The notes under the pieces are model-generated. The model was not told where the DNA came from. It saw only the letters and a program-made list of their open reading frames with translations, and ran no database searches. The position numbers and the translations under genes were made by a program. Shown here piece by piece: positions 1 to 7,499 of a DNA stretch of 64,000 bases (within the stretch, counting starts at the first letter, position 1; every line of letters starts with the position of its first letter). The stretch spans positions 62,001 to 126,000 of the forward strand of contig NZ_FNHN01000012.1 of the NCBI RefSeq assembly GCF_900103525.1, read 5' to 3'. Source of the DNA: Bacillus sp. OK048 (GTDB taxonomy: Bacteria > Bacillota > Bacilli > Bacillales > Cytobacillaceae).

Positions 1-446
1 AGTACCTGAAGTGCCCGTGGGATGATCCCACTTTCTCCATAGAGAAAGGTAAAAGATAACACACCTACAAGAGGCGGCAATGCCATCGGTACTAGGATTA
101 AGACAGAAAGAAGCTTTCTTCCAGGAAACTCGTAACGCTCCATCAAAAACGCCATTGTGACACCAACTATGGCACAGGTAATCACGCTAATGACCGATAT
201 ATATACACTTGTCCAAAGCGCTTCAAGGTTGGCTGTACTTGTTAACCCAAAAAAGCGTTGGTAATTTTCGAGTGTTGCCCCTTCTGCACCCACTACACTT
301 TGAACAAAGGTTTGATAAAATGGATAGATAACATACGCTAAAAGAACTAAAAAAAGTGGTGAAATTAAAACATAGATAAAATATTTCGAACGAGAAAGGC
401 GTGCCCACCAGTTTTCTCGCACAGCAGTAGTTTGATTCGCACTCAT
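1..446 (-). CDS. ABC transporter permease, Fbp/AfuB type (partial, N-terminal)
   Basis: The gene reads leftward from an ATG at 446 and runs off the window edge, so only about 148 N-terminal residues are visible. They show a cytoplasmic start, a first membrane helix (residues about 20-40), an extracytoplasmic stretch, and two further hydrophobic segments ending in a VPMALPPLVGVLSF-like part. This resembles the first half of the fused permeases of the FbpB/AfuB class, which carry two repeated permease domains. It follows the ATPase gene by 10 bp, so the two are almost certainly cotranscribed and the protein would form the membrane channel of the importer. The substrate cannot be read from this part. 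The permease call is solid; the Fbp/AfuB subclass rests on the neighbouring binding protein. Confidence 0.85.
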   Translation of the reverse strand, partial: MSANQTTAVRENWWARLSRSKYFIYVLISPLFLVLLAYVIYPFYQTFVQSVVGAEGATLENYQRFFGLTSTANLEALWTSVYISVISVITCAIVGVTMAFLMERYEFPGRKLLSVLILVPMALPPLVGVLSFTFLYGESGIIPRALQV

Positions 447-456
447 TCTATCACCT

Positions 457-1536
457 CTATTCTCCAATTAAGTAGATTCCTTTTTCAGGTACGTGAAGGG
501 TAATCGAATCGCCGCGCTTAAGGATTTCATTTCCTTTATTGATAATCATAACCTTCATGATATTTGAGCCTACTTTTACAACATAATTGATGCTAACACC
601 GGTAAATTCCACGAATTGAATGGTGCCTGTCACCTGATTTGGACCTGTACCTTCAAATACCGCTTCAGGACGAATTGAAACTTTAATATATTCACCTACG
701 GCCAGCTTTTTCCCATTTGCAGATTGTGTCATACTCCCTTGAACGAAGATGTCGTCATCCAACTTAACCTTGACATCATCCCCTTTTACTTCAACGACTT
801 CCGCTTCTAGGATGTTTGATTCTCCAATAAAGGACGCAACAAAGTGATTAGTAGGTTGGTTATAAATTTCTTGCGGTGTTCCAATTTGTTGAACGACCCC
901 TTCCTTCATAACCATGATTCGATCTGACATCGTCATTGCTTCTGTTTGATCATGAGTAACATAAATGGTCGTGACACCTAATTCGACTTGAAGTCTCTTA
1001 ATCTCTAATCTCGTTTCCTCACGCAATTTCGCATCTAAGTTGGACAGCGGTTCATCAAGCAGAAGAATATCAGGTTCAATCACGAGAGCCCTCGCTAAAG
1101 CAACACGCTGTTGTTGACCACCTGAAAGTTCATTAATTTTACGAGTCCCATATTTTTCAAGATGAACAAGCTTTTGGGCACGTTCCACTTTTTCTTTAAT
1201 CACCGTTTTTGACATTTTTCGAACTTCAAGACCGAATGCAATATTTTCAAATACTGTCATATGAGGAAAAAGAGCATAGTTTTGAAAAACCATTCCAATA
1301 TTTCTTTTATTTGGCTGCAGAGTGGTTACATCCTTGTTATCAAAGAGAATCTTTCCCTTTGACGGATAATAAAATCCTGCTATCATCCGTAATGTCGTTG
1401 TTTTTCCACATCCTGATGGACCTAAAAAGGTGAAAAACTCTCCAGGTTTGACATCGATATCAACGTTCTCAACTCCAACTGATGTTCCAAACATTTTACT
1501 AACATAATCAAGTCTTACACTTTTCAACACAAACAC
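457..1536 (-). CDS. ABC transporter ATP-binding protein (Fbp/Pot type)
   Basis: ATPase subunit of an importer, 359 residues. Walker A is GPSGCGKTT (about residues 39-47), the signature is LSGGQQQRVALARAL, Walker B is ILLLDEPLSNLD, and the H-loop lies in YVTHDQTEA. The C-terminal 110 residues form a TOBE-type regulatory domain (SIRPEA motif), as in FbpC, PotA and AfuC. It energises the permease that begins 10 bp downstream and would take substrate from the lipoprotein encoded upstream. A hairpin separates it from the binding-protein gene, a common way to set different levels of binding protein and ATPase. Subfamily membership does not fix the substrate: ferric iron, polyamines, 2-aminoethylphosphonate and sugar phosphates all use this class. 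Confidence 0.93.
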   Translation of the reverse strand: MFVLKSVRLDYVSKMFGTSVGVENVDIDVKPGEFFTFLGPSGCGKTTTLRMIAGFYYPSKGKILFDNKDVTTLQPNKRNIGMVFQNYALFPHMTVFENIAFGLEVRKMSKTVIKEKVERAQKLVHLEKYGTRKINELSGGQQQRVALARALVIEPDILLLDEPLSNLDAKLREETRLEIKRLQVELGVTTIYVTHDQTEAMTMSDRIMVMKEGVVQQIGTPQEIYNQPTNHFVASFIGESNILEAEVVEVKGDDVKVKLDDDIFVQGSMTQSANGKKLAVGEYIKVSIRPEAVFEGTGPNQVTGTIQFVEFTGVSINYVVKVGSNIMKVMIINKGNEILKRGDSITLHVPEKGIYLIGE

Positions 1537-1588
1537 CTCGCTGTTCTTAAAAATGAGCCAAAAAGAAAAGCCTTTATTAGGGCTTATT

Positions 1589-1660
1589 CTTTTACAAGGT
1601 AAGAAAGTATTTTAATGCCTTCTTACCTTGTAAAAGAGGGTGAAAAAACATCTTCACCCC
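1589..1660 (-). other. Intercistronic hairpins between binding protein and ATPase genes
   Basis: A long inverted repeat has arms CTTTTACAAGGTAAGAAAG at 1589-1607 and CTTCTTACCTTGTAAAAG at 1619-1636. A second small hairpin (GGGTGAA / TTCACCC, 1638-1660) sits between it and the end of the binding-protein gene. The large hairpin has no following T-run on the minus strand, so it is more likely an mRNA-stabilising or partial-attenuation structure that favours binding-protein expression than a full terminator. Confidence 0.6.
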
Positions 1661-1675
1661 TTTTATAGTAACCTA

Positions 1676-2764
1676 TTAATTTTTACCTTTAATATTTTCA
1701 TCCCAATGCTGCATCCACTCAGCTTCTTTTTCAGCCATTACTGACCAGTCAATGTCTAATGACTTCAGGTCAAGCTCTTTATACCAATCTGGCATAGTTG
1801 ATTTGTCGATATCGGTACGAGTTGGAATTTGGAATAAATCTTTTGCCAAAATTGTACGAGTTTCTGGATCAAATAAGAACTCATAGAATAATTTTGCGTT
1901 TTCTAGGTTTTTCGCATCTTTCACAAGTCCAACCGCATCGACTAAAATTGGTGCTCCACTTTTTGGATATACGAAATCAAATGGTTGGTTGTGCTGATTT
2001 TTTTGGATAAGAATATCTTGTAAATTCCAAAGCGAAATCGAACCTTCTTGACGGGCAAGCTTTAAGTATAGGTTTGTTGGGTCCTGTGCATATTCTTTTG
2101 TATTGGTATCAAGCTTTTTTAGCCACTCATAACCCTTATCAGGAGTATCTGCACCTTGTTCATGAATCATCGCAGAGTAGATGGTTCTCATCGTACCTGA
2201 TGCTAAGACACCACGGATAATAATTTTGTCCTTCCACTTCGAATCAAGGAGATCATCCCAATCTTGTGGTGCTTCGTCTTTCTTAAGCATGTCAGAGTTG
2301 TACATGATTACTTCTGGCAGAAGCATTTCACCATACCAACGGTTTTTAGAATCCTTATGTTCTGGTAAAATACTTGCATCAAAGCTTGGTTTGAACGATT
2401 CTAACAGTTCTTCATTTGCTGCTGTCATAAAAGCAGATTGTGTTCCACCCCACCAAAAGTCAGATTGTGGATTGGCTTTTTCTCCACGAACACGTTCAAG
2501 AACCTGCTGTGCTCCCATTGTTAACACGTCAACCTTTACATCGGGGTATTTTTCATTAAACATTTCAACCACTTTGTCGACAATCGTTTGGTCACGGGCG
2601 GTATAGATAACAAGGTTGCCACTTGCTTCAGCTATTTCTTCTGTTTTTCCTTCGTCTTTTTCTTTTTCCGGTTTTTCCCCGCCTGAAGAACTACTCGAAC
2701 AGGCTGACACGAAAAGCATCAGAACAGCTATCAAGAATACCAATAAATTTTTCTTCTTAAACAT
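1676..2764 (-). CDS. Extracellular solute-binding lipoprotein, FbpA/AfuA family
   Basis: Secreted lipoprotein of about 362 residues. The start used is the ATG at 2764, preceded by AGGGGGAGAAGT; it opens a signal peptide (MFKKKNLLVFLIAVLML) and lipobox FVSAC, after which the Cys would be lipidated. An upstream in-frame start would add 19 residues before the signal and has no good ribosome site. A serine and Glu/Lys-rich linker precedes the binding fold, which starts NLVIYTARDQTIVDKVVEMF as in the FbpA/AfuA group (COG1840). Ferric-binding members use a pair of adjacent tyrosines; I see no YY pair here. That, together with the adjacent ROK regulator and secreted deacetylase, makes a saccharide or sugar-phosphate ligand as plausible as iron. 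Confidence 0.88.
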   Translation of the reverse strand: MFKKKNLLVFLIAVLMLFVSACSSSSSGGEKPEKEKDEGKTEEIAEASGNLVIYTARDQTIVDKVVEMFNEKYPDVKVDVLTMGAQQVLERVRGEKANPQSDFWWGGTQSAFMTAANEELLESFKPSFDASILPEHKDSKNRWYGEMLLPEVIMYNSDMLKKDEAPQDWDDLLDSKWKDKIIIRGVLASGTMRTIYSAMIHEQGADTPDKGYEWLKKLDTNTKEYAQDPTNLYLKLARQEGSISLWNLQDILIQKNQHNQPFDFVYPKSGAPILVDAVGLVKDAKNLENAKLFYEFLFDPETRTILAKDLFQIPTRTDIDKSTMPDWYKELDLKSLDIDWSVMAEKEAEWMQHWDENIKGKN

Positions 2765-2842
2765 ACTTCTCCCCCTATAAATGATTTTATTTATTCTTAA
2801 AGCAGGCAAAATTACCTGCAAAGAACCAAAATAGTAAACACC

Positions 2843-4054
2843 CTAATTCAAAAAACTATCGTATTCACTCAAAAACAAAGAAACCGCACCTAAAACTCCT
2901 GCATTTTCCCCTAATTGCGATTGAAATATTTCTACTGAACTAGGCAGGTATTGATGAACAATCTTTTGTATTCTTGGAAGAATGAAATCAGCAGATTTCA
3001 TCACCCCGCCATCTAGAATAACAACCTCCGGATTTAATAGTGTCGCAGCATTGATGATTCCATAGGCTAAATGTTCAATGGCGTCTTCGACAACCGCAAG
3101 GGCAGTCACATCTCCTGCCTTCGCTAACGAGAAAGCCTGCTCACCAGTCAACTCCTTTTTTGCTGCTTCAGCAAATACAGGGTGACTCTTGTTTTGCAGG
3201 ACAAGCTCTGTGAATCTTCTCCCAATCGCTTTTCCACCAGCAACACTTTCAAGATAACCATAGCGATGAAAGATTGGTTTAAACTCATTTTTCATATCAT
3301 TTTTATCTGTAACCATATATCCCAGCTCCCCAGAAGCATAAGAGGATCCACGATAAAGTTGATTATGAATAATAATTCCACTGCCTATCCCTGTACCAAC
3401 AGATATAAACAGTACATTTTCTTTATCTTTAGCCTTGCCTAACCATTGTTCTCCTAGAACGGCTATATTGACATCATTATCGACATAAACAGGGAAGGAA
3501 AAGAATCGTTCAGCCTCAGTCAAAAACGGATAACGGACCCATTTTAAGCTTGGAGCTTCTATAACAACCCCCGTTTTCGTTTCTGTGATACCTGGTACTC
3601 CTACCCCCATACCGAAAATCAAACTCTCATCTAACTTATTCCGTTGAAGCATCTCTTGCAATTCTTTTAGAATTTGTTTGAGTAAACCATTTTCTAAATG
3701 TTTTCTTGTATTAAAACTGCTTACACTGATAATCTTTCCCCCAAGATCAGAAATGGCAATTTTCACTTTGGTGCCACCAATATCCACCCCTATGACATAG
3801 GCAACCTTTTCATTAAAATAAAGATGAATCGGTCTTCTGCCACCCTGTGAAGAGGATTCGCCAATGCCTTTTTCATAAACCCATTTCTCTTTGACTAATT
3901 CATCAACTAATAATGAAACAGTCGGCTTGCTAAAATGGAGCTTTTCCGCAATTTCTGCCCTAGATATAGGTTGAGAATTTTTAATACATTGTAAAACCAT
4001 CTTTTTATTTTTTGTCCGTATCTCTGCATTTGATAGTTTCTTATTCATAAACAT
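2843..4054 (-). CDS. ROK-family transcriptional regulator (XylR/NagC-like)
   Basis: About 403 residues. An N-terminal winged helix (residues about 12-70, ISRAEIAEKLHFSKPTVSLLVDE) is followed by a sugar-kinase-like ROK domain with the phosphate motif VDIGGTKVKIAI and a GTGIGSGIIIH loop. ROK repressors normally carry GELGH plus a CxCGxxGCxE zinc site. Here the His is Tyr (GELGYMV) and the region reads FHRYGYLES with no cysteines, so the zinc site has been lost. The protein sits 78 bp upstream of the binding-protein gene on the same strand and diverges from the deacetylase gene. Two XylR-like palindromes lie in the shared intergenic region. Likely a repressor of both sides; the inducer is unknown. 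An ATG at 4048 is an alternative start. Confidence 0.9.
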   Translation of the reverse strand: MFMNKKLSNAEIRTKNKKMVLQCIKNSQPISRAEIAEKLHFSKPTVSLLVDELVKEKWVYEKGIGESSSQGGRRPIHLYFNEKVAYVIGVDIGGTKVKIAISDLGGKIISVSSFNTRKHLENGLLKQILKELQEMLQRNKLDESLIFGMGVGVPGITETKTGVVIEAPSLKWVRYPFLTEAERFFSFPVYVDNDVNIAVLGEQWLGKAKDKENVLFISVGTGIGSGIIIHNQLYRGSSYASGELGYMVTDKNDMKNEFKPIFHRYGYLESVAGGKAIGRRFTELVLQNKSHPVFAEAAKKELTGEQAFSLAKAGDVTALAVVEDAIEHLAYGIINAATLLNPEVVILDGGVMKSADFILPRIQKIVHQYLPSSVEIFQSQLGENAGVLGAVSLFLSEYDSFLN

Positions 4055-4080
4055 CACGGCCTTAATTAATTTTGATAGCG

Positions 4081-4105
4081 TTAGTTAGTAAGTTTAACTA
4101 ATTTA
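4081..4105. promoter_or_regulatory. Putative ROK operator O1
   Basis: TTAGTTAGT, 7-bp spacer, ACTAATTTA. The arms match the O2 palindrome at 4345-4369 in 16 of 18 positions with the same spacer length. It lies 26 bp upstream of the ROK start, which fits autoregulation and control of the transporter genes. The TTAGTT...AACTAA pattern resembles Bacillus XylR operators. Confidence 0.7.
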
Positions 4106-4124
4106 ACTACACTATACCTTAAAT

Positions 4125-4138
4125 TGGAAGCGTTGCCA
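4125..4138. promoter_or_regulatory. Possible CcpA cre box
   Basis: TGGAAGCGTTGCCA matches the cre consensus TGWNANCGNTNWCA at 12 of 14 positions; the two mismatches are symmetric. It lies between the divergent ROK and deacetylase genes, where catabolite repression would be expected for a saccharide system. Confidence 0.4.
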
Positions 4139-4291
4139 ATATTTAATTTAAAAAATTTAGATAATTGTGATTAGTTTGTAAAAATTATATTTAATTCATT
4201 TTCTCTTAATGCGTATGAATACTGACGCTCATAACTTTAGCACTAATACTATAGGCCTTATTTACAAATAGCAGATAGTAATTTAGTAATA

Positions 4292-4319
4292 TTTACAATA
4301 TTCTGAAAGGTATTATAAT
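4292..4319 (+). promoter_or_regulatory. SigA-type promoter of the deacetylase gene
   Basis: TTTACA (4292-4297), 16-bp spacer, TATAAT (4314-4319). The O2 operator begins about 25 bp downstream of the -10 box, in position to block elongation or open-complex escape. Confidence 0.65.
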
Positions 4320-4344
4320 CGGACTTGTAAGTATTTTCCTCCAA

Positions 4345-4369
4345 TTAGTTAGTTACATTTACTAACTAA
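4345..4369. promoter_or_regulatory. Putative ROK operator O2
   Basis: Perfect 9-bp inverted repeat TTAGTTAGT, 7-bp spacer, ACTAACTAA, between the predicted promoter and the coding start of the secreted deacetylase. It shares architecture with O1 near the ROK gene, so both transcription units are probably controlled by the same regulator. Confidence 0.75.
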
Positions 4370-4437
4370 AACCACATAATGATGAAAGGAGAATTGAATC
4401 GCTTTATTTCATTCACTATTGAAAGGGGTTACAAGAA

Positions 4438-6942
4438 TTGAAAAAACTTTTTTGTTTATTGATGTCTATTCTTTTAATTACTTCCTTATTACCTCCAATT
4501 AGTCTTGCACAAGAACAAAGTGATGCGGATGTTGAGCTTTGGAATGTTGTAAAACCTCTAGATACTACGGTTACTTTCTTAAACACAGGAGCACATCCAG
4601 ACGATGAACGAAGTGATTTACTTGCCTATTTATCACGTGGATTAGGTGTGAAAACAGCTAGTTTAATTGCCAACCGTGGTGAAGGCGGACAAAATGCGAT
4701 TGGAAATGAGTTAGGCAATGCCCTTGGAATTATTCGCTCCAATGAAATGATTGAAGCTGCAAAGGTAAATGGTGTTAAAGCCTATCATTTAAGTGAAACC
4801 ACATCTGATGCCATCTATGATTTTGGTTTTTCAAAATCACCAGATGAAACCCTTGAAAAATGGGGTGAAGATGTAGTGTACGAACGTTTAATCAAATTTA
4901 TTAGAACCTATCAGCCAGATATTGTCATGCCTTCTTTCGAAAATGTGGTAAGCCAACATGGTCACCATAGATTGATGGCGATTTTATCCGAAAGAGCATT
5001 TAAAGATGCAGCCGATCCAAACGTTTTCCCTGAACAGTTGAAAAATGGATTAAAGCCTTGGCAGATCAAAAAGTTTTATTTACCAGTGAATGCTGCAACT
5101 GCTGCAACGACCTCTATCGAGATTGGTGACTTGGACCCAATCTACGGTATGAGTTACCCGCAACTTGGTGAAGCATCCCGATATCTGCACAAGAGCCAAG
5201 GAATGGGAAATGATATTCCTGTTGCACCTAGAAAATCACATTTAAAATTAATCCACTCTGCAGTAGAAACAGGTTCAACTGACCTTTTTGCAGGGGTTCC
5301 GTATGACTTCCATGCATGGGCAGATATCATTCCTGCTGCTAACGTCAGCGCGAAGTTGGATACCTTACAAAACGAATTGGAAGGCATTATTAAACTGTAT
5401 CCAGACCGGGAAGCGATTTTACCTAAATCACAAAAGGCTTTAGGGGATGTACAAAAATTAATAACTAGTACAAAATCAGCAAAATTGGATGCTGGGATTA
5501 AAAATGACTTACTTCATAAGCTTGAACTAAAAGTAGAACAGCTACAACAGGTAAGTTTCGTTGCTTCCGACCTTGCTGTTGATATGGAAATTGGTTCATA
5601 TGTATTAACTCAAGGTGAACAAACTCAAGTAAAAGTTAAGATTTCAAATGAAGGAAAGCAAAAAATCCAACATATTGAAGCAGCGTTACTGACTTCCGAA
5701 AATTGGAAACACGAAGGTGAAACTCAAGTAAAGCATCTAAAGCCAGGTGAATCAAAGACGGTTACCTTCAATGTCACTGTTCCTTCTGATGCAGAATATT
5801 ACCAGCCATATGGCGACGCTGTGATCAAAGCACAACTAACCTTTAAGGAAAACGGAGTGAAAACAACATCCGTTATTGATTTAGATAATACAGTGAGTGT
5901 GCTCCCTGAATTAAGTGTTACTCCAGACCCCGTTAATATCACGGTTAACACTGCCAATGTACAAGATGAAATTCCGGCCACAGTTAAAGTAAAAAACTAT
6001 GCTAAAGGTGCTAAAAAAGCTACAGTTTCTTTAAATCTTCCTAAAGGCTGGACCAGTAAACCAGCAACATCAGAAGTTACCTTCACTGAAAGATATGAAG
6101 AACGAGAAGTATCGTTTACATTAGTTCCGCCGAAAGATATCTCTCAAGGTAATTTCACAATCGCAGCGATTGCCAAAACAGATGGTAAGTCATTAAATAC
6201 TACTGTACAAGAAATTAAATATGACCATATCAATGACTCATACTTTATGTACCCATCTAACATTAATGGGGTTGCGTTTGAGTTATTAAAACCAGATAAT
6301 TTGAAGGTTGGCTACATTGATAGCGGCTTTGACACGATTGCCGATTCCTTGCTAAATGCTGGATTTGATATCACAAAGATTACACCGGAAGAGCTAAAAA
6401 ATGGTAATCTTTCACAATACGATACCATTGTAGCTGGAATCAGGTCGACACTTGGAAGACCAGATGTATTGCAAAATAACACAAGATTGCTTGAATATGT
6501 GGAAAATGGCGGACATTTAGTCATGCAATATGTTACATCTGGGGATCCATGGAATAGAGGTGCATTCACACCGCCATATCCATTAACCATCGGATCACCT
6601 TCTATTGAATGGCGCGTGACGGACGAAAATGCAAAGGTAACAGTTACTAAACCAGAACATCCGCTGTTTAACTATCCAAATAAAATTGGCGATAGTGACT
6701 GGGATAACTGGGTACAAGAAAGAGCTCTTTACTTCCCAAGTGCATGGGATACAAACTATGAAACCTTCGTATCTATGGCAGACCCTGGCGAAGCACCATT
6801 TGAGGGCGGAATCCTAATGGCTAACTACGGCAAAGGAACATTCCTCTACACCAACCTAGTATTCTACCGCCAAATCAATGCACAAGTTCCTGGAGGCTAC
6901 AGAATCTTTACAAACCTAATCAGCTACGGGTCTAATAACTAG
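4438..6942 (+). CDS. Secreted multidomain PIG-L/LmbE-family deacetylase
   Basis: 834 residues beginning at a TTG (4438) after GAAAGGGG. It has a signal peptide ending about residue 24 (ISLAQ) and no membrane anchor, so it is probably released. The PIG-L fold (about 35-300) carries the zinc/catalytic motif AHPDDE (52-57) and QHGHHR (173-178). Family members remove N-acetyl groups from GlcNAc-type substrates. Two beta-sandwich segments (about 378-480 and 490-600) resemble NEW3/NPCBM-associated domains. The last 220 residues form an alpha/beta domain like the glutamine-amidotransferase-like ends of secreted LmbE proteins. Divergence from a ROK regulator and importer suggests extracellular deacetylation of an amino-sugar compound followed by uptake. 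The exact substrate is inferred, not shown. Confidence 0.88.
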   Translation: MKKLFCLLMSILLITSLLPPISLAQEQSDADVELWNVVKPLDTTVTFLNTGAHPDDERSDLLAYLSRGLGVKTASLIANRGEGGQNAIGNELGNALGIIRSNEMIEAAKVNGVKAYHLSETTSDAIYDFGFSKSPDETLEKWGEDVVYERLIKFIRTYQPDIVMPSFENVVSQHGHHRLMAILSERAFKDAADPNVFPEQLKNGLKPWQIKKFYLPVNAATAATTSIEIGDLDPIYGMSYPQLGEASRYLHKSQGMGNDIPVAPRKSHLKLIHSAVETGSTDLFAGVPYDFHAWADIIPAANVSAKLDTLQNELEGIIKLYPDREAILPKSQKALGDVQKLITSTKSAKLDAGIKNDLLHKLELKVEQLQQVSFVASDLAVDMEIGSYVLTQGEQTQVKVKISNEGKQKIQHIEAALLTSENWKHEGETQVKHLKPGESKTVTFNVTVPSDAEYYQPYGDAVIKAQLTFKENGVKTTSVIDLDNTVSVLPELSVTPDPVNITVNTANVQDEIPATVKVKNYAKGAKKATVSLNLPKGWTSKPATSEVTFTERYEEREVSFTLVPPKDISQGNFTIAAIAKTDGKSLNTTVQEIKYDHINDSYFMYPSNINGVAFELLKPDNLKVGYIDSGFDTIADSLLNAGFDITKITPEELKNGNLSQYDTIVAGIRSTLGRPDVLQNNTRLLEYVENGGHLVMQYVTSGDPWNRGAFTPPYPLTIGSPSIEWRVTDENAKVTVTKPEHPLFNYPNKIGDSDWDNWVQERALYFPSAWDTNYETFVSMADPGEAPFEGGILMANYGKGTFLYTNLVFYRQINAQVPGGYRIFTNLISYGSNN

Positions 6943-6954
6943 GAAGGATTACTT

Positions 6955-7004
6955 GAGGTCTTTTCAAACACTTATCATTAAAAAGTGTTTGTAGGGCCTC
7001 TTTC
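6955..7004 (+). terminator. Rho-independent terminator after the deacetylase gene
   Basis: Inner stem CAAACACTT / AAGTGTTTG (6965-6991) with outer GAGG / CCTC pairing and a short T-rich tail, 12 bp after the stop codon. Confidence 0.65.
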
Positions 7005-7314
7005 CTTGTATAAATGAACTTACTTCCTAAAAATTTTCCCTCTATGGCTTCTTTTAGGAACTGCAAATTTTGCTTGATTTTGATAATATTCACCCCAAAA
7101 TCACTATTTGGAAACTATATTTAGAAATGTAGTTTAGTATTGTTTTGCTTTCCACAATGAGTAAAAAAAGAGATCAGTGAAGTAGTTTTCCCATGTTCTC
7201 TGTTCCTCCTTTATTTCAAATGTGTTGTCAGCTATGTCAACACAGTCACCTCCCAATTTAATGGATGGTACCTAGCACTTTAATTGTTATAAATTCAACT
7301 GTTGACTGTAAAAT
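7005..7314. other. Intergenic stretch, no gene seen
   Basis: About 310 bp between the deacetylase terminator and the next hairpin. It is AT-rich, with stops in all frames, no credible ribosome site plus ORF, and no recognised RNA motif. Confidence 0.5.
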
Positions 7315-7352
7315 AAAAGCCATTCCGCTGCAAGTGTTTGGAATGGCTTTTT
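7315..7352. terminator. Strong bidirectional terminator hairpin
   Basis: AAAAGCCATTCC / GGAATGGCTTTTT, 11-12 bp stem with A-run and T-run flanks. It is separated from both neighbouring genes, so it probably backs up termination from both sides. Confidence 0.7.
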
Positions 7353-7416
7353 CAGATTAACTTTCGTTCTTTGTCGTAAAATTAGGTACGAGCCAATCTT
7401 GGTATGTACAAAAATA

Positions 7417-7454
7417 AAATGACTACCAAATTAGTAATTTGATAGTCATTTTTT
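7417..7454. terminator. Bidirectional terminator downstream of ppdK
   Basis: AATGACTA(C)CAAATTA / TAATTTG(A)TAGTCATT with T-runs on both strands, 46 bp beyond the ppdK stop codon. It should end the ccpN-ppsR-ppdK transcript. Confidence 0.75.
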
Positions 7455-7499
7455 CCTACATTATTAATTTTTCATTGTATATGGTACTTGTTAAACAAT

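Noticed and set aside
457..2764. Assigning the importer firmly to ferric iron
   Set aside because: The family also includes sugar-phosphate and other ligands; the binding protein lacks an obvious tyrosine pair and neighbours are saccharide-type.
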